Positions 1-9,630 of a stretch of DNA of 64,000 nt are shown here, piece after piece. The number at the start of each line of letters is the position of its first letter. Positions within the stretch are counted from its first letter, which is position 1. The notes under the pieces were generated by a model, which saw only the letters and a list, made by a program, of their open reading frames with translations, did no database searches and had not been told where the DNA came from. The DNA comes from Hyaloraphidium curvatum (taxonomy: Eukaryota; Monoblepharomycota; Hyaloraphidiomycetes; Hyaloraphidiales; Hyaloraphidiaceae). The DNA is taken from the NCBI GenBank assembly GCA_025558095.1, contig JAIVFI010000039.1, forward strand, positions 1 through 64,000, read 5' to 3'. The position numbers and the translations under genes were made by a program.

Positions 1-309
1 CGACGTCGGCAGCACCGGCGGCGGCCCGCTGGGCGTCCCGGTGAGGAGGTCCGCGACGTTGCCCGTCCACCGAACGCGCTCGTGCAGTGCCGGCAACCTG
101 CCCCCGGTCCGGGACGCGGCATGCGACCCGCCCCTGTCGGCCGCCGTCCACAGGCGGTCCGCGTTCAGTCCCGGCGCGGCGTAGCGCGGCAGCGCCCCGC
201 GTCCCTCCCCATCCGCCGGCGCCCCCCCGCCGGGTCCCGGCACCCGCGCGACGGCCGCGAACGCCGCCGTCCAGAGCAGCGCCCACGCGAGGCGCATGAG
301 GAGCCCCAT
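1..309 (-). CDS. Secreted or type II membrane protein, 5' end only
   Basis: The minus strand is open without a stop from an ATG at 309 to base 1 (103 codons), so the gene continues beyond the window. The first 25 residues (MGLLMRLAWALLWTAAFAAV and a short tail) form a good signal peptide or signal anchor, followed by a Gly/Pro/Ala-rich stretch and then less biased sequence. No domain is visible yet. A near copy of the promoter and signal-peptide codons lies at 2005-2160 (start at 2078), also antisense and next to a MYND relic, so promoter and 5' end were duplicated together. Function unknown. Confidence 0.55.
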   Translation of the reverse strand, partial: MGLLMRLAWALLWTAAFAAVARVPGPGGGAPADGEGRGALPRYAAPGLNADRLWTAADRGGSHAASRTGGRLPALHERVRWTGNVADLLTGTPSGPPPVLPTS

Positions 310-395
310 TCCGGCGGCCGGCGGCCGGACACGCGGATCCCCGGCAGGGCTTCCGACGTCACTAGGGGACGGCGGCTGGTGGGGGCGGATGGCAG
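260..395. repeat. Direct repeat copy 1: divergent promoter plus signal-peptide codons
   Basis: This stretch matches 2030-2165 with scattered differences. Shared landmarks are a run beginning CAGAGCAGCGCC and the block CTTCCGACGTCACTAGGG (copy 2 reads CTTCCGACCTCACTAGGG). Both copies sit between a minus-strand signal-peptide start and a plus-strand MYND-family sequence. Confidence 0.65.
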
Positions 396-1408
396 CCAAC
401 TGTATCCTTGCACGGCCGACGTTGCTTGGCGGGCTGGCTGCCTCCATCGCGTTAAGCGAAGAGGATTCTTGCGAGGCCGGCGTCCGGTCGGCGACCGTGT
501 TTGCGGAGGCCGTGGCATCGGGCCGGGTCAAGGCAGCCGACGAAATGCGGGCGCGTGCCGCACTCGACGTGTTCCGCGGGTCGTGGCCGACGCTTCGGCG
601 GGTTTTTTTCAGAGTTTGGCGGGTCGCGGTCGAACCAGTGCCGGTTCGCAGCCTGGGGAGCCGTGGATGCCGCCAAGGGCGAGCCATGGACGGGAGGCCG
701 AGTCGAACAGGAACGGCTCCAGCACACGCGTGAAATCAACGAAACCTTCCGCTTTGCCGCCTACACTGCGGCGTTGGTGCTCTCGGGGCTCGTGGAGAGC
801 TCGCGCGCCGCTGCCCACCGGCTGGGGGACGTCCGTGGCTTCCTCGACGACCTCGTGCTCTCGACGGTGAACATGTCGTGCCTCTGGAAGCTGATGGTCG
901 CGCCCCGCGGCACGTTGCCCGCCGAAGAAGTTCTGGAGCAAGCCAAGAGGGATGTATTGGCGGGATTTGCCTTTGTGCAGGCATCAGCGACGAAGCCGCG
1001 GCCACGGGCCAGGCATTGTCGATCCCGCATCCGGCGCGACGGCACCTTCCCCGCCTCGGTTTTGTTGGGCGCCGTTTCGCCCTCGATGACTGTCCTCGAC
1101 CCGGATCCCGACGATCTTGCATACTGGCAGTCTCCACTGGGCGAGCTCACGATGACCTTGGTCCGGCCCGCCAAGTGCCTGGAGGACGCGATCGGAAGCG
1201 GACCCTGGACGCCCCCAGAGGCTTACTTCATCGCGACCTGGAGGAGGAGGGCTGCGACGTTTGCGGGGGCAGGATCTTGCAGCGCTGTTCGGGCTGCAAG
1301 GTGGCGCGGTACTGTGGGGTCGACTGCCAGAGAGCGGCGCGGGCGGGGCACAGGGATGGAGTGGTCTGCGTGATTGCAGTACATCGTCATTGTCGGTTTA
1401 GGAAGTGA
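395..1408 (+). pseudogene. MYND zinc-finger family gene, frame-broken (copy A)
   Basis: The family layout, judged from the intact copy at 29756-30637, is a helical N-terminal region of about 200 residues followed by a C-terminal MYND finger. Here the N-terminal part (ARAALDVFRGSW near 555) is in one frame, the middle (GEPWTGGRVEQERLQ, then a helical stretch) in another from about 650, and the finger (CDVCGG, then CSGCKVARYCGVDCQ, near 1254-1370) returns to the first frame. The finger keeps the expected Cys/His ligands. Frame changes occur near a T7 run at 603-610 and again before the finger. Introns could explain part of this, because the T-run ends in CAG, but no clean donor fits. Probably a decaying copy. 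Confidence 0.55.
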
Positions 1409-1487
1409 TTGTGCGTTGGCAGCGAGCGGCATCGGCACCCGAATCGCCCCCGGACGGGCCCGGCTGGCGCCCAGAGACAGTTCACGT

Positions 1488-1695
1488 TCTCACGGAGAAT
1501 GCCAAGCTCCACGTGATGCAAGCCACCGAGGAGCTTGCTTCCAGATGGCGTGCCGGGGGACCGCTGCGACCATTGCGGGACCGAGGCGACCGCCCTGCTG
1601 CGCTGGCCGGGCTGAAATTGTCGCGGTACTGCGGGGCCGACTGCCTGCGAGCGGTCCGGGCGGAGCACAGAGCGATGTGGAGGGAGTGGTCGTGA
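1488..1695 (+). pseudogene. MYND finger relic (copy B)
   Basis: The first zinc pair is read as CDHCGTEATALLRW near 1567, but that frame stops at a TGA. The rest of the finger (LKLSRYCGADCLRA, then the typical end WREWS) is in the next frame. The middle Cys pair is lost (RWPGLK instead of RCGGCK). The finger cannot fold as written. It lies directly downstream of copy A and may be the tail of a tandem duplicate. Confidence 0.6.
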
Positions 1696-1768
1696 CCTCC
1701 GCGCAGCAGGCCAAGATGGAGAATCTTCAACTGAAGACAACGGATCTCATGTAGCAGCCCATTCACTC

Positions 1769-2010
1769 TTGCTTACCGATCAGTCCATCGACGTCTCTAT
1801 CCTGGTTTCCGTGCTGGTTGCGGACCGATCAAGTTTCCGCGCGGACACCAGTTTAGCAATGCAGGCGCTCGACGGGTCCGACTGGACACCCGAGCTGGTA
1901 TCCATGCTCCTGGACCGCGTCAACGCCGCCTCCCGAGAGGCCAACGCCGAGCTGGACGTGTTCTGCGCGGTTGCCGACGAGGTGCGGCGCCGAAGGGGAG
2001 TCCGGGGCCC
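1769..2010 (+). pseudogene. MYND-family N-terminal fragment (copy C)
   Basis: GSDWTPELVSMLLDRVN, followed by an alanine-rich helix, matches the N-terminus of the family (compare SSGWTTEMIDAVVARV at 31150). Homology ends near 2010, where the sequence runs into the second copy of the divergent promoter repeat. No finger follows, so this is a truncated copy. Confidence 0.5.
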
Positions 2011-2165
2011 GGCACGACAACGGCCGCGAACGCCGCGGCCCAGAGCAGCGCCGGCGCGAGGCGCAGGAGCAACCTCATCCCGGCGGGCCGCGGCCGACTC
2101 GGGCCGGAGCGATCGATCCCTTGGGAAGCTTCCGACCTCACTAGGGAATCGCGGCTGGTGACAGC
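2005..2165. repeat. Direct repeat copy 2, with truncated antisense signal-peptide start
   Basis: Partner of the repeat at 260-395. On the minus strand an ATG at 2078 encodes MRLLLRLAPALLWAAAFAAV, clearly related to the signal peptide at 309, but the reading then runs into antisense MYND sequence. It is a promoter and 5'-end duplication without a body. Confidence 0.6.
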
Positions 2166-2253
2166 CATCTCGTCCGGGCCTCCACGGCTTCTCTTCCGCC
2201 GCCGGCGACGAGTCAGCAGCCGCATCGGCGTCGATCCCGTCGGGCGGCCGCGG

Positions 2254-4980
2254 CTACCGTCCCTCCCCTTCCACGCGCCCGCGGGAAAAGCGCGCCGCAC
2301 ACCTCCCCGCCCTATCCAGGTCCACGAACCGCTCCCACACCTCCCGCCACCCCGCATCCGCCCTCCCGTTCGTCCCCTCCCGCACTGTGCCGCGGCTCCA
2401 CGGCTTGCGCCCTTTGGTCGCCCAGTGCAGCACCTTGGCGCCCATGACCGCCGCCGCCGCAGCAGCGGGCGTCCCCGGCGTTGCCGCGCGGATCTCGTTC
2501 CACGCCGCCGCATGCAAGTGGATACCCTCCCTGCCCAGGGTGAGAGACCATTCGGGCTGCAGCGGGGGCCGGAACGCCGCGGATATGGAGTTGGCGCGCA
2601 CCAGCGCGTCCGCGCTGTCCTCGAACCGCAGCGCCCGGAGCATGCACAGGTTCGCAACCAGCATGCCTGCGTTGACCGCCGGCAGCCCGCCGATCGCCGC
2701 GCCGGCGGGCAGCCCCAGCCGTCGGGAGAGGTGCCCCGCGCGCGCGAGGTCCGCGGGCGGCCACCAGTCCCCGTACGTCTTCCCCGGATCGGCGAATCCG
2801 GCCGCCTTGCCGGTCCGAAGCAGCTCCCCCACCGGCCCCGCTCGCCTCTCCGCCGCGGCGGCGCGGCGCGCCTCGGCCCTGGGACCCGACGCGTCCCGCG
2901 GGTCGGGCCACGGCCGGAGCATCCCGCGATCCTCCCCCGGGTCGGCCAGGAACACGGCGTCCAGGTCCGCCACGATCACGAGCTCGCAGCCCAGCTCGGG
3001 CCACAGGGATGGGAGGAACAGGCGCGCGGCGTTCTCGGGCCCGTTGAGGTACGCGTGCGAAGGGCTCGAGACGGGTGGCAGCAGGTCCGCGGGGATGCGG
3101 CGGAGGTGCATGCCAGGGTGGGAGAGGGTGGGCATGGCGAGGGGGATGCCCGAATGGGGGGAGAAGGCAGTGGCGTTTGCGCGCGCCGGGGGCGTGGAGG
3201 GCGCGAGGCCCATGCAGGCCAGGAAGGAGAGCACCGGAGCTGGATCGCCGGCTGTGAGTATGTAGAATGAGGGATGCAGGGGCGGGGCGCCGGCAAACGC
3301 GGTGCGCGCGGCCGCTCGGCGGAGCGAGGTGATCACGGCCGCCAGGCCAGAGAGGTAATCGCCGCCGTCCGCGCCGACGGCCAGCACCACCTTGAGCGGC
3401 CGGTCGTAGGCACTGCGGGTGCCCAGGAAGCCCGGGTCGGCGGCGCAGTCGGACGCCAACACTGGGCCAGGCGCGGCGGTGGAGCAGTTGGGCAGGTACG
3501 GGTTGGCTTCGCCGAGAACGGCCTCGGCGGGCAGACTCGGCTTGCGGTCGGCGATCGGGCGGGCAAACAGCTCCTCCAATGCGCGGGTCTGATCGGCCGT
3601 GAAGAGCGCGCCCTCCGCCGCCCGTCGCTCGAGCTGTGCGATCTCGGCGAGCTGCTGCGCCCTACTGCGTTCGTGTTCCTGCCGGGTGATGGCCGGGCGC
3701 AGGTGGGGCGCGTCGATCATGTGGGCATGCAGCGCGACGCGGCCGGCCAGCACCGTCAGGGCTTCGCGGCACGAGTCGGTCGGGGTAAACCAGTCGCAGC
3801 CGTCCAGCGAGAAGCGTGGGCGGGTCCAGAATGCCGCGACGGCGACCACGGACGAAGCGGCCGCGAGGAGCCTCAGCCAGCCCCGAGGCGGACGCGGTCC
3901 GCGGGGCAGCATCCTCGCCGTCGACGCCAACATGTCTTCCAGCGCGGGTTCCGCGGCAGCGCAGAGCACAGCTGTGGTCGTGACGGTGGCGCCGAGCGCC
4001 TCCCGGGGGCCGGGCACCCTTTCCGTCACAAAGGCGTCGAAAGCATAAGAGAGCAGAACGCCCAGGGTTCCGATGGTGATGATACGCGGCGCCGGAACGT
4101 GCTTGGACGCCCAGGCCCTCATGGTGGTGCTGACGGCGCCCGTGGCGGCCACCACGGCGATGCAAAGCAGGTCAGGGAGGTCGACGCACGCGGCGCGGAC
4201 GACTGCAGGGATGCGGCCGGCTGCGAGGTCCGTCCCATGCGCCCGGAGCCACGCCGGCAGGGCGACGCAGAACTGGCCCGCGGTGCCCGCCATGGCCAAG
4301 TGCTGGGCAGAGAGCGGTGCCAGCGGGCCGCGCAGCAGGACCGCCCGGCCGTGCACCGACTGCAACGCAAAGAGCGCGGCAGCGGCGAGGGCGAGCAGCA
4401 CGAACGGCAGCTCGAGCGCCCCGCCGGTCGCGGTGCCGAGGAGGGCCACGCCGAGCACGGCCAGCAGGGCGCCCAGGGCTGCGGCGGGCGACACGGGCTC
4501 GCCAAGCCAGATCGACGACATCGGAACGGCCCACAGCGCAGACGTCGCGCTCAGCGCCGCTGCGGGGCCGGCCCCAAGCGTCCGCGCGGCAGCGAGGTGC
4601 GCCGAGAACCCGATGCCCGTGACGGCGGCGCGGAACAGCAGGTGCGGCAGCGCACCCGGCGGTACCACGGCGGAGAGGCCGCCGGCGCACCACAGCTGGA
4701 TGGCGATCAGCGGCGCACCCGCCGAGCGCACGAGGAGCGCATCGGCGAGCGGGCGCTTTCCACCCGGGAAACCCCGCTCGACGTAGAGGCGCGCCGCAAC
4801 CAGGGAAAGCGCGCTGTACGCCGGTGCCGCAACCGCCGCCAGGAGCGCACGCCCCTCGGGCCCCGCCATCGCCCCCGCCCGTCCTTCGGGAGGACCGGCC
4901 GCAGCTGCCAGCCACACGGCCATCCGCTTCCCGCGCCCCGCAACTTCCGCATCCCGCCTCCGTAACAACCTCCGCAGCAA
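2254..4980 (-). CDS. EamA/DMT-type transporter fused to GT8-like glycosyltransferase
   Basis: One uninterrupted 908-codon reading frame. Residues about 40-340 carry roughly ten hydrophobic segments in two halves (for example GALLAVLGVALLGTATGG), typical of drug/metabolite or nucleotide-sugar carriers. A further membrane segment near 370-390 is followed by a soluble domain. That domain has GT8 hallmarks in order: VIVADLDAVFLADPG near 665 (the DxD that binds Mn and nucleotide sugar), PAVNAGMLVANL near 767 and HWATKGRKPW near 852 (family form HxxGxxKPW). Inference: a Golgi or ER protein in which one chain imports a sugar donor and uses it. The start at 4980 is the first Met; Met 20 or 38 are alternatives. 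A missed intron is unlikely, since the frame is open and coding throughout. Confidence 0.8.
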   Translation of the reverse strand: MLRRLLRRRDAEVAGRGKRMAVWLAAAAGPPEGRAGAMAGPEGRALLAAVAAPAYSALSLVAARLYVERGFPGGKRPLADALLVRSAGAPLIAIQLWCAGGLSAVVPPGALPHLLFRAAVTGIGFSAHLAAARTLGAGPAAALSATSALWAVPMSSIWLGEPVSPAAALGALLAVLGVALLGTATGGALELPFVLLALAAAALFALQSVHGRAVLLRGPLAPLSAQHLAMAGTAGQFCVALPAWLRAHGTDLAAGRIPAVVRAACVDLPDLLCIAVVAATGAVSTTMRAWASKHVPAPRIITIGTLGVLLSYAFDAFVTERVPGPREALGATVTTTAVLCAAAEPALEDMLASTARMLPRGPRPPRGWLRLLAAASSVVAVAAFWTRPRFSLDGCDWFTPTDSCREALTVLAGRVALHAHMIDAPHLRPAITRQEHERSRAQQLAEIAQLERRAAEGALFTADQTRALEELFARPIADRKPSLPAEAVLGEANPYLPNCSTAAPGPVLASDCAADPGFLGTRSAYDRPLKVVLAVGADGGDYLSGLAAVITSLRRAAARTAFAGAPPLHPSFYILTAGDPAPVLSFLACMGLAPSTPPARANATAFSPHSGIPLAMPTLSHPGMHLRRIPADLLPPVSSPSHAYLNGPENAARLFLPSLWPELGCELVIVADLDAVFLADPGEDRGMLRPWPDPRDASGPRAEARRAAAAERRAGPVGELLRTGKAAGFADPGKTYGDWWPPADLARAGHLSRRLGLPAGAAIGGLPAVNAGMLVANLCMLRALRFEDSADALVRANSISAAFRPPLQPEWSLTLGREGIHLHAAAWNEIRAATPGTPAAAAAAVMGAKVLHWATKGRKPWSRGTVREGTNGRADAGWREVWERFVDLDRAGRCAARFSRGRVEGEGR

Positions 4981-5297
4981 AGCCCCGGGACAAAATGCCT
5001 CAGCACACGTGGCTACGAGGATTGGCGGCGAACGTACTGCCGACTCGTGAACCGAATCGCGAGACCCTCCGACAGCGGCCCCCGAAGGAACGCGTAAACC
5101 TCTGATTTCGCGATCTGCGTCCTCGAAACTGTCAATGCGTTACAGAAGCAAGCACCCGAACGCCCTTACAATGCGGGGGATGCATCTGCGATGCCTTCCG
5201 GAGCGGCCGTCGGTTCCCGCTTCCCAGCCGACTGGGCTGGCCGGCTGCGGCGCCGGCGGCTTCCATCAACACAATCTCCCGCCCACCGAACCCCTCG
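4981..5297. other. Intergenic, shared divergent promoter region
   Basis: About 317 bp between the divergent fusion gene and the MFS gene. No gene or clear motif was seen; short overlapping frames here look like chance. Confidence 0.5.
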
Positions 5298-7047
5298 ATG
5301 GAGCCCGTCGGCCGCACATTCGGTGTTGGCGAGTCCTTCGTCCCCGCGCCTCACTGGCCCGCCGACGGGGAGCGCGCCGTCGTGCGCCGGCTCGATTGGC
5401 GGGTCGTGCCCGTGGCGTGGTGCCTCTATTTCTGCGCCAACCTCGACCGCGGGGCGCTCGGGAACGCAAAGGTGCTCAACAGCGGGACGGACGGGTCGAT
5501 TGAGGTGGGTCGTGGCGGCGCCGGCGCGGTGGCGGGACGGCAGCTGACTTCCCAGTTCCGCCGCCACGCTCCTACGTCCGCAGGCGGTCTGGGGTCTCGA
5601 GGGCGTGCAGTACAACTGGATCATCTCCATATGCTCCATCGGCATCGCGGTGTGCGAACCCTGGTCCAATGTCGTGCTGCGCTACCTCGGCCCCCGCAAG
5701 TGGTTCGCCAGGATCATGCTCACCTGCACGTCTTCCCCGTTCTGTTCCTCCGCGGGCCCTCCTGATACGTCGTTTTCTCCAGGGGGCATCATCGCCGCGT
5801 GCCAGGCCGCCGTCACCAACTTTGCCGGCGCCATGGTCGCCCGCTTCTTCCTCGGCTGCGCCGAGGCCGGCGTCTTCTCCGGCGTCCCGTTCTACCTCGC
5901 GGTGTGGTTCACCCAGGCCGAGCGCACCCGTAGGCTGGCCTACTCGTACACGGGACACCAGCTTGCGTCGGCCGTCGGCGGGTTCATCGCCATCGGAGTC
6001 CAGTACATGGACGGCATGGGCGGGCTCTATTCGTGGCAGTGGCGGGTGGTCGTCTCGCGGTCGGTACGTCGTCGGGCTCTGACCTCCTTCCCGCGCAGGC
6101 TCTTCATTCTCGAGGGCATCGTACCCATCATCGCCTCGGTCTTCTTCTTCTTCTTCGTGCCCGAGAACCCGGACGACGCCCCGTTCCTCTCCGAGGAGCA
6201 GCGCCGCATTGCTGTGGACCGCCTGCCCCCCACCGCCCCGCGGCGCGACGAGCCGCTCTCCTGGGCCGAGGCCCGGCGGGAGCTGGCCGACCCCGTGCTG
6301 TGGATGTTCACCGCCGTCGTCACCCTCTTTGCGACCGCGGCCACCGGCCAGTCCTCCCTGCAGCCCTCAATCGTGCAGGGTATCGGCGTCGGCGGCGGGA
6401 AGAACTCGGTGGCGGCCAACGGCTACTCGGCCATGATCAACCTGTGCCAGGCCGCAGCGGCGATCATCGTGTCGTGGTCGTGCGACAGGACCGGGGACAG
6501 GTACTGGCACGGACTTGCGGCATTCTGGTCCTGTGTCCTGGTGGGGTACCTCCCCCTGGCCATCACCTCGCTGCGGCCGTCGTCGGTGCCCCCGCAGCTG
6601 CGGCTCTTCTTCCTGGTCGTCCTCAACTGCTGCTCCACGGCCACCTTTATCACCAAAGTGTTCGTTCGCCCGCCGCCTTCACAAGCGCTCACTTGCTGAC
6701 ACCGATCCGCCCCGCCCCGCAGGACGTACCGGGTCAATACCGGCCGCGGCGCCACCAGCACCGCCGTCGGCACCGCCGCCATCTTCACCGGCCAGGCCGT
6801 CGCTCAGGTCATCGGCCCCTTCCTGTACCCCAACTCGGCGGCGCCGACCTACACGTGGGGCCTGTTCGCGGGGATGGGGCTGGCGGCGTCGGCGGGGACT
6901 GTGTGGGCGTTCATCCCGTTCGCCATCAGGAGGAGGGACGCGAGGGGGGGGTCGGCGGTGTTGGTCGAGAGCGCCGAGGAGGAGGCGGCGGTGGTGGCGG
7001 AGAAGGCCGCCGACCCAGCAAAGGTGGACGTCGATGTGAAGGCCTAA
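5298..7047 (+). CDS. MFS transporter, allantoate permease (Dal5-like) family
   Basis: Exons rebuilt as 5298-5504, 5584-5725, 5783-6038, 6099-6659 and 6723-7047. The product is a twelve-helix major facilitator. Landmarks: VPVAWCLYFCANLDRGALGN (helix 1, LDR motif), FARFFLGCAEAG-like helix 4 (seen as VARFFLGCAEAG), SWQ joined to LFILEGIVPII, and AQVIGPFLYP near the end, all typical of the anion:cation symporter group that takes up organic anions, allantoate or vitamins. The second junction reads best (LT then WGII) with a GC-AG intron at 5726-5782; this 57-nt stretch keeps the frame, so it could also be translated. The tail (EEEAAVVAEKAADPAK) is cytosolic. Substrate cannot be told. Confidence 0.85.
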
Positions 7048-7118
7048 GTCTGATTTACGTTTGTATGTATGTTATTGGTTTGTACGAACTGTGTCCGCGT
7101 AGGCAAGAGTGGGAAGAG

Positions 7119-7172
7119 GTAGTGGGAAGAGGAAGGCTTACGCCTAGCAGGTAGTGGGAAGAGGAAGGCTTA
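7119..7172. repeat. Short tandem direct repeat
   Basis: GTAGTGGGAAGAGGAAGGCT occurs twice, 32 bp apart, in the 3' flank of the MFS gene. A third partial copy (GTGGGAAGAGGTAG) precedes them. Confidence 0.7.
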
Positions 7173-7287
7173 GGTCTCGGGTCAGACCCCTTGAGCAAAT
7201 TCCGTTAGGCGTGCAGCTTCCGGCCGGCTGCGACGTGTCCATGACCACGACCTACCCGCCACACGACCAAGCCCGTCCGCAAAGCCG

Positions 7288-7990
7288 TCACGCAGCCGGC
7301 ACATCCACGCGGCAGACCTCGATGCGCCCCGGCTTCTCCCCCTCGCCCCGGGAAAAGTCGGACGGCGCGGTCGCGATCACCAGAGTCCCCCCGTCCTCGC
7401 CCGCCAGCGCGACTGAGAAGGACGGCAGCGACGTGGTCACGGTGCGGGTGGCGCCACCTCCTTGGGCGATGCGGGGGAGCGTGGTGCCGATGGCGTTGGC
7501 GACCCAGACTGCGTACGATACGTTGGCCCGCGATCGCATGGCGGACGGCGGCTCCTACCTCCCCCTTCCTTGTCCATGCAGATCCCGTCCGGCATGCATC
7601 CCGGCGTTTCCGCCCACACCGCACGGTCCGAGAGGCGCCCCGTGTCGGGATCGACGGCGAACGACGTCAGGCGGAAGCCGAAGGTCTCGGCGATGATGAG
7701 CGCCCGGCCGTCGGGGCGGAGGGCGATGCCGTTGCAGAAGCTGGCGGGCGACGGGTGAACAGGGGTTGGCCCGAGGGGAGGAAGCCCATGCCATTTGTGC
7801 TCTCGTCGAAGGAGCGCAGGGTTTCCACCGCGCCTGTCGACGGGTCGAACTTCATGAGCGTCCGGTCGAGGACGTCGGCAAAGAGGACGGCGCGCGCCGC
7901 GCGGCTCCACCGGAGCCCCTCGCCGAAGTTGATGCCGGAGAAGGCGACGGTGGCGGTCGATGTCGGCGGGGGAATCGCGTCGGGCGGCAT
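7288..7990 (-). pseudogene. SMP-30/gluconolactonase-like beta-propeller, internally damaged
   Basis: Reading from 7990: GINFGEGLRWS, VLFADVLDRTLMKFDP and TNGMGFLPSGQPL are an SMP-30 N-terminus. The product then shifts frame near 7755 into FCNGIALRPDGRALIIAETF, and a clean 50-nt intron (7509-7558) joins DKEGG to VWVANAIG. The conserved middle (the region giving a second metal-binding Asn and the VxDxxG blade) of roughly 60-100 residues is absent, and the frame change cannot be an intron (only about 20 nt available). Likely a recently damaged lactonase-like gene. An upstream ATG at 8125 would add a basic leader. Confidence 0.55.
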
Positions 7991-8280
7991 CTTGGGCGGC
8001 GGGGTCCTCGCGGGGGGGGCGAACGCGCGCGAGGGAGACAGTTGCTTCCCCTTAGCACGTTGAGGCACTTTGACGAAAAGGACTAAACAACGCGCTCTGG
8101 CTATCCAAATGATCACCGCGCGCAACTAAAGCACGGAGACGCGCGAGTGACGAGCGAAGCGCGAGGCGCCTGGGTCGGCAACCGGCGCTCATGGTCCGCT
8201 GCGCACCCTACACGTCATCGGTTTTCGGACTGCATGCGCATGGTGCCATGCGTGCGTTTCTCGAGTCGCCAATGGTGGAC

Positions 8281-8413
8281 GGTTGCAACCTGTGCGGCTC
8301 GGAAGTGGAGTCGCTGCGCCGGTGCGGGGGCTACAAGTTCGCCCCGGAGCGGGGAGGAATGCCAGCGCGAGGCGTGTGTGGATCACAAGGCGGCGTGCAA
8401 GGAGTGCTCATGA
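8281..8413 (+). pseudogene. MYND finger relic (copy D)
   Basis: CNLCGSEVESLRRCGGYKF is the first half of a MYND finger with Tyr replacing the fourth Cys. The second half, EECQREACVDHKAACKECS, is in another frame and has lost the RYC motif. No family N-terminal region is visible upstream. An isolated, non-functional finger. Confidence 0.5.
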
Positions 8414-8469
8414 GCCAATCCCAATGTATTCTCCGTTCAGCTCAGTATCACGCCCTGAAGCACACTGCT

Positions 8470-9195
8470 CTACTCGTCACCCTCCTTCTTGTCCAGCACC
8501 TCCTCCCTTATGGCCTTGGCGGCAAACAACGTCCAGCAGACCGTCTTGACGGCGAAGCTGAGGAACATGAGGCGGCGGTACAGGGGGTGGCCGTATGCGT
8601 GTCGGGGCTTCTCCGCTGCCGGCCGGCGTGGGGATGGTGAGCCAGCGACAGCGGGAAATCGCGCGACGGCGACACGGTACCCATTGCGCCGGGCAAGAAG
8701 AGCTGCAAAGCGTGGTGTCAGCGATCGTATCGCGTCCCGAACAAGAACGGGGACGAACCGCAGCGTTGGTCCAGCAGGCCACGATGAATGGCCACAGAAT
8801 CCTCCGGTCGATGGTCTTCCAGAACCTCGTCCCGCTCATGGCAATTTGGATCGCGCCCATGATGATAAAATCAATGTGCGCTGCAGGAGACGCGTCCGTG
8901 GGAGCGGGGGACATCCGCGTTCCGGTTCGTGTCCCGGGTCAGTGCCCCCTCGTCCACCCACGCGCCACCGGCGCCCACCCACCCTGCAACACGATGCTCC
9001 GATGCTTGAACGGCCCCACGTGGGCGCCGCCGGTCATCCCCTGGATCACCCAGCCGAAGTAGACCGCGAGCGTGATCTCCGACACCCTTTTCCTGCGCGT
9101 CAGCGCTGCGGATCCCGGCGCGCGCGACGGGGGAACGGGTACCCCGAGACGAGGAGCGGGTTGCGGACCGCGGGAGGGGAGGAGGAGGCGGGCAT
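8470..9195 (-). CDS. Small four-helix membrane protein, five exons
   Basis: Exons on the minus strand: 9195-9143, 9092-8983, 8880-8759, 8702-8681 and 8615-8470, giving about 150 residues with all phases consistent. It predicts four membrane helices: EITLAVYFGWVIQGMTGG, AHIDFIIMGAIQIAMSG, RILWPFIVACWTNAALFLPG and LMFLSFAVKTVCWTLFAAKA, then a charged tail (EEVLDKKEGDE). The pattern of an His starting helix 2 and an Asn in helix 3 recalls the hydroxylaminobenzene mutase/styrene-oxide isomerase fold, but this is only a resemblance. Exon 4 is a 22-nt microexon. Function unknown. Confidence 0.6.
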
Positions 9196-9630
9196 CGCGG
9201 CGGGAGTGGGGAAGGAGTGCGGTGCGGAGCGGCCGGGAAAATCCCTCCGATCGTCGATCGGCGGGCCAGACGGGCCAGGCGGGCGTTGCGGCGGGTGCCC
9301 AGAGAATCCGGGCGGGATTGAAAACAAAGGGCATTAGTGATGGCGATGGAAAATTGAGTCGGATCCCGAGGAGATGCTTTGCCCGAAGAGGGTGCGGATC
9401 AGATGGCCGTGTCCGGTGCAGGCCGACGGCAGAGTTTTCCGGGGTGCCAGGTGGCACCAGGTGACGGTGATTCCACTGACCACTGATAGATGAATCCGGG
9501 TAGCTTCTCGTGGATGTTACTGCCCCGCCTTTTGTCGATTCTGTCTTGAACGGCTGGCCGTTGGCGGGGCAAGCGGGACGGCGGGCCCGCGTCGCCAACC
9601 GTCGACTCTGCCCCGGATCCGCCCGCCCCC
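9196..9630. other. Intergenic region between divergent genes
   Basis: 435 bp between the membrane-protein gene and the SET gene. The frames here are GC-driven and show no family signal; presumably shared promoters. Confidence 0.5.

Noticed and set aside
2158-4965. Long plus-strand frames (370 and 563 codons)
   Set aside because: They mirror the DMT-GT8 gene; Arg/Gly/Pro-rich low-complexity products with no motifs.
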